Assembly: GCA_024349245.1 (NCBI GenBank)
Contig: JALDNG010000103.1
Location: 1,459,001 to 1,523,000 of the forward strand
DNA: 64,000 nt
Origin: Neodontobutis hainanensis
Lineage: Eukaryota; Chordata; Actinopteri; Gobiiformes; Odontobutidae
Direction: 5' to 3'
Shown in pieces: positions 1-13,000 of this stretch. The position numbers and the translations under genes are program-made. The number at the start of each line of letters is the position of its first letter. Within the stretch, counting starts at the first letter, position 1. The notes beneath the pieces are model-generated. The model searched no databases, was not told the origin of the DNA, and worked only from the letters and a program-made list of their open reading frames with translations.

Positions 1-1095
1 AGGATGTTTACTCTAATTATACTAATTTTCACACACTGCTTCTTAAAGAGACTGAAAAACTAAACAACTGTAGTTTAGACTAATCTGCCATTTTAAGGCA
101 TTTATTGTAGTAACGTCTTTAAACATTCCCAAAATATGTAAGTGGAATGAATGTTTAGGTATACAGTATATTATAAACTGCAAACCCATTGGTCAGACAG
201 GAAACCTTTTTTTGCATTTCCATCTTTGATTCTAAATCCTCATCCAACAAAAGCTATGGTCCCAGTGCCACCAGCCTTAATGTTATTCTCCCTGTGGTCT
301 TCTTTTCTTCTATTTCATTTGCTTCATTCATTCATTAGCTCTTGACAAACACCAGAAAAAGAACTCATTTAAAACAATGACTTGAGTCCAGATCACTCAT
401 GCATAATACCAGCATCTGTCAGTCTGAATCAAGGGAAAGTGAATCTTTTGTGGAGAGTATTAGTGAACAAAGCTCGACTCCAGCGAATATGAAACAGATA
501 TGATGATATTTAATTCAAGCGGGACAGTGTTCAGATGGATATTTATGGAAATAGGCGGAGGTTTTATAATTGTTTCTTGAAATTGCATGAGGTTTGAAGT
601 ACGGGGAAATGAATCACCACAGCTTTGTAATGACTTCACTCCTGCTTCAGTGTGTGCAGATTGGTTTGACATGGGTTCAGTCACATCACAGTCTTCAGAG
701 TGCTACACAAGAGTGTAATGATCCCTATTCTACTTTAATTATTGGAAGAATTGGTTCATGTTGGTGTGTGACTTTTTTCTGTTCCACATTTTATTTTTTG
801 GTCACCCTTGGTGTTGTACAAAGCTAGTTGATCCAACCCATTATTTCAGTTTGAATCGGAGGTTTTACTAAGCAGATTACCAACCTTTTCAGTTAACCCC
901 GTGTTTCTCTGTGAAGCTGTACCGAATATGGACTAAACGACAATCACATCGACAGGTCTGGGAAAATAAACACGCCCAGAGACTGAATGAAAAGCACATA
1001 ATCACAAAGAGTTCAGATAAACTCTTCCTGTGAAAGGTTTAAGATTCTCTTTCCTAATTTGTTGTCAGTTAATAACGATGTAACTGTGTGCGCAG
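1..1095 (+). other. DIP2C intron (left part, continues off the window)
   Basis: I see no exon here with both splice sites and DIP2-like coding sequence. The stretch is AT-rich with only short chance frames. It ends in the acceptor TGTGCGCAG before the first visible exon. Confidence 0.7.
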
Positions 1096-4000
1096 GTAAA
1101 CTGTGGTGCAGAAGTGTGAAGGTGGCCTACAACCTGCTGCACAAACTGGGATCCAAACAGGAACCACTGGTGCGGCCTGGAGACCGGGTGAGTCATGCTA
1201 CTAATAAGCCTTAAAGGTAGCTCTGTAGGATTTTGAGAAGAAGTCTAGTTCTTTATGCCAACCCCTTTCCCTATACTTGCACATACCGTCTTTTGAATGG
1301 TTGAATGGACAAAATGCTGTGTTTTTGCTGATTGAATAGGAACTGTACACATCTCTTCCATGTAAACAAAGAAGAAAAATGGTAAAATAGGCACCGATTA
1401 GAGTTTATACAATAATTTATACCCAGTAATACGTTCCATTATCCTTAAAATGACTCAAAACCTAATCCTTAAATGCATGGTGTGACCATCTCTTTGTGTC
1501 TGTCACAGAGTTCCACACTGAGAGACAGAGCTCTTTTACTGAGAGATGGGCGCATTTACTGATTAACCTGGATGTGCTGATGCGCTCTGGGTACGCAAAG
1601 ACAGCGTGAGGAAAGCACAGCCAAACACAAGAGCGCATCAGTAGGCACCTAGGTTTATAGTGGGTCTAAACAAACTGAGAGCCTCATATTACTGCAGCAG
1701 ACCAGGTGTCAGCTCTAAACTGTCTTCATTTTGTGAAGAAACTGGTCTGGACAGGGCTGGAACTTGGTCAGAAAGTATCAGTGTCTTTGGCTGCAGCCAC
1801 ACTGATCAAGGTGAAGTCCGCTGTATGTCTCTGGAATAGTTTGACAGATGACGTTGAGAGGAAAAGCCACACATGGTGCTGAGATTCAGTATGTTTCATT
1901 CAAGTGCATCTTTTATTTACAAAACATACCTATAATGCAGCCTTTATGGCAACATACTTTCATTACATTTTCTTTCAGTGCTGCTGAAACAAAACTATAT
2001 ATTTTTTTTATGGTACAGCTTTGTACTTTACTTCTTTATTTAATCTGAAAAGGCTTTGTGCTGGTAGCTGGTACTTGGGTGTAAATACAGAATTTCACAA
2101 AAAAAAAAGTTTGAGAACCGCTGTTCTAGAGGTAGTATGAACATGAAAAAATACGTTTTTATTATCATAGATCATACTTTAATTTTAATTAATTACATCA
2201 GCTCTCCCAGAAAACAGATAACATACAACTAAATTAAATCTCAGCCTCATTTCCTCGAGGTGTGAACGTAGCCGTAGAGTATCAGTTTAAACTTGGCCAA
2301 AGTGAAACGCTTTTCATCGCAGTCAGTGTGTTTTAACCAGAAATAAGCCGGAAGGGAGTCAGTTTTAATTACCATTTAGTGAATTACAAACTCCTTATTT
2401 ACAGCAGCTCTGTACGTTTCCTACAGAGGAGTGTGTCGTGATTACAGGGAACACTAATTAGTGCAGGAAATGATGGAGGAATAGTTGGAGCGCGCAGTAC
2501 ATCAGGGTTATGTACGTGCTCGAAGCTTTGGGGAAATGAGTAAGAGTCAAATGTTCCTGATGTAAATTGATTTGCAAACAAAGAGTGGAGTTTCTGCTGA
2601 CGCTGTGGTTTAGAAATATTACTGCATTTTTAATTGAGCCCAACCTCCAGCAGCTGCTATTCACTTTATTACAAACAGAATAATCATCAGTGAGATTACA
2701 TTTGGGGTAATAATGGAGAAATAGATCCTTAATATTAAAACCAGAAAACAGTGGATGGCATAAATATCCTGACATCATAATGGATTATAAGAACAAGATT
2801 GCAGTCCTGCTCAAATTACAACCTGACTAACTTTTTTCTTCAGCATTAGTTTTTAATTTTATGTTGATTTAGCGTGTTTAATTTAAAATAATATTCAAAG
2901 GCCCACACTTGGCACATGCTTATTTGTTATTCTGGGGCACGGAGTGGTGTATTTAGCGACATATCTAGTGGTGTTTACACATGATGCATTGCATGTATGC
3001 ATCAGTAACTGAGGAAATCTCAACCACAATAACAACTTTCTCTGTTTCGTCAGTAGCCATTACTTCCTTGTTGACATCTGTGTTGACCAACGTGAGCAAT
3101 CTTTTCTTCCTTTTCAAGTCTGTTAATCTGCTGAACACATCTGATGTGCAAGCCTTTCAGTGCTTTAGCTCTTTAGTAAACCTGAAAAGCACAAGTTTAC
3201 ATCGTAGTAAATCTGGACCATTGTGTCTAATATAAACATCTGTACTTGCAAAAGTTGAAAGAAGGAAAACATGCGTAAAGTCACGTTTATTGGAACAAGA
3301 TGTATACCAACAGTACAGTACACTGAAGCTTATGTTCTTAAAAATAAAATGGCTGCCTATGGATAACATCTGTATCAAAATCCAGTCCATATAATATTTC
3401 CAGAAGTGTTCTTCACTCCCAGATTAATGTATATCCTGTATCTTCACCTCTCCTGTATCTGGAGTATGGCCTACAGATGAAACATTAGTGATCCATGAAT
3501 GTCAACATTAGTGGTGTTAAAGCCTCATTACTGCGCTCTCAGGTGCTCTCCACATCACACTATAGAGCAGCGTATGGAAGCTATTAGGCAGCACTTTAGC
3601 CCATTTCTCTGTTATCATCACAACATGCAACCGGAGCCGACGCCAGATAAAATAGCACCGTGACGTCAGAGAGGCATGTCAAGTCTGGTTTTCATGTGTG
3701 TGTGTGAGTGTCTGTGTGTGTCAGAGTCGGAGGATAGACCGGAAACAAATGTCTCGACGTGTCTCGACACTGGCATTGTCTGGTTTCTGCTTTGGCTTCT
3801 TTTCTCAAATGATTGACATGTGTTTTTTGAAAGTGGCAACCAAATAACATTCAAAATTTTCTTTGAGAATTCTAGCTGATAGTACCACTTTGCCTTTTGG
3901 TGAAGAGGTTAGCCTGAAAATGAAAAAGCCCTACAGAGACCAACAGTGATGTTACCATTTAAATTAATTTAGAGCTAAGCTAAGCAGACAATTTTCTTTG

Positions 4001-7000
4001 GCACCGACCTAGAAAGGAACTTCCCAAAATATCTATTTACATATATTTTATATTAGTGTTTCTCAAATTAATTTTTATTTTTTTTCAGGGGAAAGCAAAA
4101 CATTTTGAATGTGCAATTTAAACAAGTTTAAGTCTTTTTAAATTGTTTTATAGTTATGTTCCTTTTTATGTATCCCTTTGAATATTATTTGCAGTGTCGT
4201 TTCTGACCATTACTTATTCCCAAGCTTTTATGTTTTCATTAAATACCCATAAAATTTAATTTCAGTCAATGAGTATTTTTTTCGGGGAAACCACAGTTAT
4301 TATTTTATTGATTGAAGAAGGTCCAGGGTTGTGCAGGACCTTTCTGGGTGGAGTTTGTATGTTCTCTCTGTGCCTGAATCTTGTTCCATTTTGGTAACTA
4401 TTGCTCCATTCATTCCATTATCAGAAAAGTATATTTTGGGTTTGGATTTGGGGCCCAAACTAAACCGAATGTGGCCTACAAGAGCTTACTGTATTGTGCT
4501 GCAAAATGTTAAACCTTTGCTTTTTGTTTGTCTTGTCCATTCTGTAGGTAGCACTGGTGTTTCCCAACAACGACCCTGCTGCATTCATTACAGCATTTTA
4601 CGGCTGTCTGCTCGCCGAGGTCGTCCCGGTGCCCATCGAGGTCCCACTCACAAGAAAGGTAAGCTCGTATTACCAGTTAGTTTTGATGCCATTGACTTGA
4701 TATGTTTAAAAATGAGTCGTGCAGTGCTAGTTTACACCAGCCAGAGCTCCTCTTTCTTCTTTTGGGGACTGTACCAAAGCCATGAGTCATGAGATATTGT
4801 GGTGAGTCATGGTTCACAGTGGAGGACAGTGCTGAGTGTAATTAGACCCAAATGTATCCGGGCTGTTGTTATTGTAGCTCTGCTTGAGTCAGGCTTTGGC
4901 TTGACCTTCTGAAGTTAGCTGTAATGTCCTTTGGGATAAATCGAGAAGGAGCTTTGGAAAGGGTCATTTTGGAGACATTTCTTATTTATGAATATGAATT
5001 GGTCTCCTCAGGATGCAGGAAGTCAGCAGATCGGCTTCCTGTTGGGCAGCTGTGGAGTGACGGTGGCTCTGACCAGCGACGCCTGCTACAAAGGATTACC
5101 TAAGAGTCCCACAGGCGAGATCCAACAGTTGAAAGGTATTGCTCCAAAACAAAAAAATACCAGACGACTTTTTTGCAAAAAATATTAAATTCTTGGCTTA
5201 CGGCTTTAAAGTTTTGACTGTTAATAAATATAATTCAGCTGTATTGTCAAGAAGAGAGTCTAAGCAAATATTTTATTGTGTTAACTGTTAGCTTAACTGT
5301 TGTGCCACTGGAAATGCAGTGACTCTTTCTGGAAACGATTGTATGGAATCACTGCTTTGATACATTTGTTCCATATTATATTCCCTTTTTTTCTTGTTTC
5401 CTGTCTGGCTTTTGTATTTTTAAAGCAAAAGCAAAATGACCATCCTCATATGTTTAAAGACATAAAACTCTTTAGTGTGTTAACTTCATGTCAAAAAAGC
5501 ACATTGCATTCCGCTCCTGGTCTCCAAGCCTCCTCGTTGATGGACGCTCACAGTGATGGTAGCCGACAGCTGGAAGGACTAATGGACGCAGGATCAGAGG
5601 GAGTCGGCGAGGCAGTAATGCAGATCAATAAAATGAGAGAAAGACGAAGACATGGCAAACAAATGCAGGAAGACAGAGTAGAAGAGGAACGAGAGAAACT
5701 AGAGATTGTCCTGGTGATTAATAACGATTGTGTGCTGTAATTGTGGAAGTTTAAAAAGCAACACAATCACTGTTTGTTTTCATGATGCCTGGAAGAGATT
5801 ATTAATGATCCGTTTTCCAGTTTTCTTTTATCAACTCAATTACATTTCATTCAAAATGTAATTGTCTTTTTTGCCATTTTTCTATACTTGTCCATACTTG
5901 GAAAATTAGACCTTGAAAGCTCTAAAAAAATGATTAGATTCCCCACTACTTTCTATTTCTGATTCTATGGCTGCCCAGAGTGGTCAAACTAAGTATGCTG
6001 GAGTTGAAGCACGCTCATGTTTCTATTGGAGCACACATTTTTACATGATGGTTTAGGACACGGGTTCTGAACTGGTCTCTTGGTGGGACCCATATTTTGT
6101 TTCTGATATTTTAGTTTTACGACCCACCTTTTATGAAACCTTTATTTTGTAAAAGCTATAGCCTTTATGGAATATATTAAAATCCTGTTGTGGCATTCGT
6201 ACACTGAACAAAAATTGCAACACTTTTGTTTTTGCCACCAACGTTCATGAGCTGAATTCAAAGATCTAAGACTTTTTTCTCTAAAATATTGTTCACAAAT
6301 CTGTCCCAATCTGTGTTAGTGAGCACTTCACCTTTGTCGAGATAATCCATCCACCTCAGGTGTGGCATATCAAGATGCTGATTAGAGAGTAGGATTATTG
6401 CACAGGTAGGCCTTAGGCTGATCACAATAAAAGGCCACTCTAAAAAGTGTAGGTGTACAATTATAATCTGCACTTGTGCGTCTAGGTGTCATTCAAAAGG
6501 CCAAAAACTGTATAAATACCAACATGAGATGGTGTTGCTCATGTCCTGAAAAAAATAGAATATTGAAGGAAAAGTCATGGAAAGTGGTTTGAAAGTATAT
6601 TATTCTGGAAGATTTTGTTTTGCCATGGTGACTTTACTAACATTGAAAATGTGTGGATATTATGAATTCTCTGTAGTTGCAGAGGTGGTAGCTGCCTGCT
6701 TGTACTCACTATGTAAATAATAGTATAGTAGTATAAAGTATATGGTATAGTAGTATTTCTTGCCTCAATAACATTGCCGTTGTTAATGGCTAGTATTTTA
6801 AAGGCTGCATATCCCATAAAACTTAATGATAATGTAGTGGTTGTGTGTTGTCAAGGTAGCCACCTAAACTTTAGTTCATTGTTATATCTAGTACATCAAC
6901 ATTCAGTATGCCCTGGATAAAATCTTAAATTGTAAAAACACTTGGCACCGTGACAAGTCGAGTAGCATCGTCCTCTCTGGGCTGTCTGTGTGTCTCATTA

Positions 7001-10000
7001 CTGTAGAGTGCTCTTTTATTGATTGGCAGCCTCCTCTCATTCACAGCTGATTGTTTCTGCACCGGCAGCACTCACTCAGATGTTCACTCCTGAATCTGGT
7101 GTTTACTCAGTGTAGTAGTGGTGTGTACTTAGGAATTTGCCACGTTCATACAATACTCTGTCTTTACAACTGCACTTGTTTGTGTTAAGGCTTGAGAATG
7201 TAAGTGGTAGTGCTGTAATTAAGACACAATGAAGACCAGGTAAGAGAGATGAAGGTGTGGACCATTTTTGCTCCCTATGTAGTTCACATTTTTGTTTAAC
7301 TATCATTGCATTGTGATTCAAGTGGAAGTATGTTGGGCTGACAGTGTTTCTGTTGAGACTTAAGATACTAAATAAATATGTCTAAGGATTTTCTATGTGC
7401 CAACCAAGTCATGCTCCATGGTACAATGTTGCCTTCATACCCTTTTTGTCAAATCTCCAAAATGTATCCCTTTAAATCATGTAGCCTTTAAAAATAGAAG
7501 GAAGACTGTGGGGAACCAATTAAAAAGCTTTCATTTGTCACATGACTTTCAAGAAGACACATTGAAACCCTTTTTGCCGGTCTTTTTCTAAAGAAGCAGC
7601 ATTGCAACGTTTGAAACTATCTTGGCTGAAAAAAGGCTGTGGAAGAGCCATCACCACCTGTGTGCAAAGACAACACTAACCACTGGCCTATTTGGAGGGA
7701 TGCAAATACTCTGGATGTACAGGAATAGTGAAAGTGCAGTGCACAAAGTTTGTCATCTACTTGTGCTTCACTTATTAAAAAATCTGCTTTATGGATTTAC
7801 ATAAGTATTGATGGCCACAACACAAAGAATTTTGTTGTGATTGACTCGGTATTTTCAACCGGTAAATTTATTGGTCGATCTGCGTTCCTACTCTCACCTA
7901 TGGTCAGGAGCTTTGGGTCATGACTTTAGAGATAGGGTGAGGAGCTCGGCCACTCGGGAGAAGCTCAGAGTAGAGCCGCTGCTCCTCCATCAAGAGGAGC
8001 CAGCTGAGGTGGCTCCTCTTAAAGAGGGTAACATCTGTTCTGTATGCCTCCTAAACGCTTCCCTGGAGGGACAGTGTTTCTCGGCTGGCCAGGAAAGGCC
8101 TCGTTATTCCCCCGGAAAAGCAGGAGGAAGTGTCCTGGGTGTCTTTGCTTAAGCTGTTGGCCCTGTGACCCAGCCCTGGATAAGTGCAAGAAAATGGATG
8201 GATAGAAAAGTTTCTTGTTTTATGAATTATTATATTCTTTGTTTTGAAAGTAGTTAGTCTCTTTACAAGACATTCATTCATTCAATTCAAATGACTGACC
8301 ACAATTGACCACAATTGTACGTTGTTCCCTACAGGCAACATTGACACAAAAAGTTATTTAAATAATTACTTTTATGTTGCTCCCACATTTAAAATCATTT
8401 TTATTGTAAGCGCTTGAATATATGGTTTATCAAATTAATAATATTAAAATTGAAAAAGCATATATATTTTTTTTCAGATATACACTATTATGGTACATTG
8501 TTGCTTAAAGGCAATGCATCGCAAATAGTGCCTTCCCACCTAGTTTTTATTTTTATTTTTTTATTTAGTTTATTTTAAGACCCAATAACAATCCAAACAT
8601 TTTTATCCTGAAAGGTATCATATAGTGTCCCATAGACGGTTAAACAATGGACTAAACCATGACTCGCTCTCTTTTGGTGTGAATCCACAGTCAATAAGGA
8701 ATCGTTCTGTTTGTCTGTCCAGGTTGGCCCAAAGTGCTATGGTTCGTCACTGAGTCCAAGCACCTTTCCAAACCTCCACGAGACTGGTTCCCACTCATCA
8801 AAGACGCCAACCAGGACACGGCCTACATCGAGGTCAGGACTAAACCTTGTCCTTTATAAGTGCCCTCTGAATGTAAATCTTTTCTTTGGTGACAGCCTCT
8901 TTCCTTCCGGTGCAGTACAAGACGTGTAAAGACGGCAGCGTGCTCGGTGTAACGGTAACGAGGATCGCAATGCTCACTCACTGCCAGGCCTTGACCCAGA
9001 CGTGCTCCTACACCGAGGGTAACATTCTCAACAGATTTTACCTATTTTATGATTCTCGGTTACATTACTGTCCCTCAAACTGACTGCGGTGTTTGAGGAC
9101 ATGTTTAATTCAAAATGTCTGGAAACAATTTCATAGCAATTTGGCTGCATAAAGACATTTACTTCCATGATTTATATGTGTTTTAAAGTTAACTTGTGTT
9201 GTGTTTTCAGCTGAGACCATAGTGAATGTATTGGATTTCAAGAAAGACGTGGGACTGTGGCACGCCGTCCTCACTGTGAGAAATATGCTTATGACAGTTT
9301 ACTCTAAAAATATGTTGGCAACTACTTTATAGTCTATGTTGTATATGTTCTATTCATAATAAATCTGTAGGCCAACAGAGTAATTACACTGGTTATATAA
9401 AGGAGCATGTTTACTTTAGGTCTTGCAAATCAAAGTGGCACATTCCTCTCTGTATTCACCCAGCTGCCCATCTGTGTTTATCTTCCAGAGCGTCATGAAC
9501 ATGATGCACGTGATCAGTATCCCGTATGCTCTGATGAAGGTCAACCCACTGTCCTGGATCCAAAAGGTCTGCCAGTACAAAGGTAGGTGCACACGCCAAC
9601 AGCAACCAATTTAAAGCTACTGATTCCACTGTTAAAATGGTCTTGACTAGAAAAGTTATAAATTATCAGTAGCGCAATGTACAATTTTGAGTGGTACGCT
9701 AAAGTCATCTTTATTCTGTGTGCAGGTAAAGTGGCTTGTGTGAAGTCCCGGGACATGCACTGGGCTCTGGTGGCCCACCGAGACCAGAGGGACGTCAACC
9801 TGAGCTCACTGAGGATGCTGCTAGTCGCCGACGGGTCCAACCCTTGTGAGAAGACTTTACTGTTATTATATACTTAATATTGTCTCTTTTATATTTGTTG
9901 TCCAAAACACAACAAATGTAGCAAAATAGCCTCTAATCTCCACATTTAGTCTTTTTTTTTTTTTTGCCCAAGCATCTCAGTAATTGCTGCAATCACCCCA

Positions 10001-13000
10001 AGACAGGACAATTTGTAAGAATTAAATGTCAGGATAAAAATAGCTGATTTAATCCTCAAGGTGTGACAGCAGCAGCTTCATCTTGGTTGTGGGTGGTTTG
10101 AAATAATGTTTTGAACAAACACCTGCTGATTTGAATTTATAAAGCTTGTCTGTAATGATTAGTGCAGACCATTACACTTACAGTCTGTCCTGTTGTGGAA
10201 CCCAGGGTCGATCTCGTCCTGCGATGCCTTCCTGAACGTTTTCCAGACCAAAGGTTTGAAGTCAGAGGTCATCTGCCCCTGTGCCAGTTCTCCAGAGGCG
10301 CTCACCGTCGCCATCAGGAGGTAATATATCAACTTTATCTATGTTTTTGCTTGTCTCATTCCACTCTTCTGAATCTTAAGAGAAAGCAAGTGGTTCATGT
10401 ATTATTATGATGTAATGCTTTACTCCCACTCTGCACCTCCCCTAGTCCTTAGATCCTTGTGGATTTCAGTTTTTTTGTGCTCTGGAGAGCTAGCAGTTGT
10501 TCAGTGCGTTCCCCTTCATACCGTATGTCAGGTGACAAAAACACGTATATTGTCCTTTTGAAAGATTGTGTTTTAATTTACATTTTTATTAATACTTGTA
10601 GATTTTGAGAAACTTATTTGCTGTGGTTTATGGAGTTTAAACCAAAGCCAGAATATTTACATGAACCCTTAGGATGAAAATGTCTAACTTAAATTCACTT
10701 TAGAGGGAAAACATTTATAAAATAAATTTAGTAAAAAAAAGACACTTTTATTGAGAGGGGAAAGGGTGTGTGCTTGAATATTTAACATTTCCCAGATTGG
10801 GGCCAGGTTCACAGAAGTATGTGACCCCATGAAATCTTCCTTCAACATCCTGCTCATATTAAAGCCACATAAAACCCCTGACTTTACTGCTGTAGCTTCT
10901 GGTGCACTAAACTTCAACGGGGCCTCCTTTTAGTCAAAGTTCAGGAGTCTATAAACAGAAGGTAATAAAGTAAAAAGGGCTGGTAATGAAGAGCAGCTTT
11001 ACTAAAATCACAGGGCTCACAAAGTATTTTTAACCTAGGAATAAACATATAGCAATTTCTTCTAATCTGATACTCCGAAAAATATAATGAAGTAATCATA
11101 ATATATTGCCTTAAATTTAGCTTCCTGTTGCAAGCCCTAAAAGTGCAAAGAATGAGGTGAAGTGGTTTTGATTTTGACATTTCCAGAATCCCTTAGTTCA
11201 GTTATGTAGGGTTTCAAAACAGTTCATCTTTCCAACATCCCTATATTTGCATCAAAAGAAAGCAGTTAGTTTAGTTTAGTTTATGCCCAACAGAGTTTAG
11301 GCTGAAGTTGATACTTATTGTGCCTAACCCTTTTAACATTTAAATAAAAGTGCTATATTTATCATAACAAAACAGCAACAAGAAATACAATATTAATCAT
11401 AAAACAGACCAAAAAACAATTATTATTTTTTTTAATTATTTAAATTATCAATTGTATTTGTTACATCTACATACATTTCAGTATATTAGTTAATCAATTT
11501 ATTTAAACCGTTATTAATATTTTTTTTTACTATATTTACTATCCATCCCTACATCCCAATATACCAATCAAAGACTCTTTTTATATAGTTTTAAGTTTTA
11601 GTTTTAGTTTTAATCTTATCTTTATTATAAAATCCAGTCCATTCCATGGTATCACACCATTTCTAGTTTCTTTACTGTAGTACGAACACACTGTACCTTT
11701 TAAATTATGTCCTCCCCTTAAATTGTACCCGATTTGTAAACATCTTAATAACAATGCAACGGTTTTCAAGACACCCAAAGTCGCTTTACATATCCATTAT
11801 TCATTCACTCCACAGTCACACACTGGTGGTGGTGAGCTACATATGTTACCACATCTGCCCTGGGGCAGACTACCAAAGTTGTGGCAGCCCTTTTGTGCCT
11901 ACAGCCTCTCCGACCATCACCAAACTTTCTCACACATTCAAGGAGAATTAGGTGTCTTGCCCATGGACACAACAGCAGTATGAACTGTGGGAAGAGCCTT
12001 CAGGTTATAGGACGACCGCTCTACCACTGAGCCTTTGTATCTTTAGGCGGTTTATTTGACAGTGAGGAGAGAGTGGGATCTTGACAGGAGAAATTTGTTT
12101 GTTAATAGTTTCCAAAATATGTGCCGCATGTGAGACTAATTCTCCCAAAGACTTCATTTCAAACAGATCACACAGTCAAAACCAAACACACACTGTCCGC
12201 AGACTTGTTTATGTCCTCTGATTGGCTGACCCGCTGACCTCTCCTTTTGTGTAGGCCGTTGGAGGAAGGTACTACCCCCCCAGGTCGAGGTGTGTTGTCT
12301 ATGTCGGGTCTGAGCCACGGCGTGATCCGGGTCGACTCCGAGGAGAAGCTGTCGGTCCTCACTCTGCAGGACGTGGGCTATGTCATGCCCGGAGGTGAGT
12401 ACCATGCAGACGTTTTATCCAGACATCATATAGATTATGTGCAATGGAAAGTACACAGATTTTTAGATTTAGCCCATCTTCACACATAGTACCACAAAAA
12501 AAATGGATACCAGAGTTTTGATACCAAAGTCTTTCTAATTCCACTGATTTACATAGGGACCATGGCTAACATTGTTTTATGTCTGTCCCACAGTGCTGAT
12601 GTGTGTGGTAAAGCCCGAAGGCATCCCTCTGTTATGTAAAACGGATGAGATCGGTGAGGTGTGTGTTTGTACAGTGGCCACAGGATCCTCCTACTACGGT
12701 CTCTCGGGGATGACCAAGAACACCTTCGAAGTAAGTCCACAATGTCCCTGGACAGTGAGATGCTTTTTGTTCTGATGAAATACTTGTGTCTCAAAGCTTC
12801 AAGATTAAGGAGATTAGGGAGATTACGTTTATTAAAATAATGGCCTTCTACAATTCACCAAAATACATGTATAATGATTATCTATTTCCCATGGTGCATT
12901 GTGTTTTCAGGTGTTCCCGTTGTATAATACTTGCGTTCCAGTCAGTGAGGTCCCCTTCACCAGGACGGGGCTTCTGGGCTTCATCGGATCAGCGGGGCTC

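Larger units (their letters stand above)
5136..8722 (+). other. DIP2C intron of 3.6 kb with repeat fragments
   Basis: Non-coding. It contains a hAT-like end at about 6059, a non-autonomous DNA transposon fragment at 6202-6480, and a 5'-truncated RTE/Rex3-like LINE tail at about 7873-8205, each listed separately. An open, charged 146-codon frame at 5300-5740 has no recognisable homology. Confidence 0.6.
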
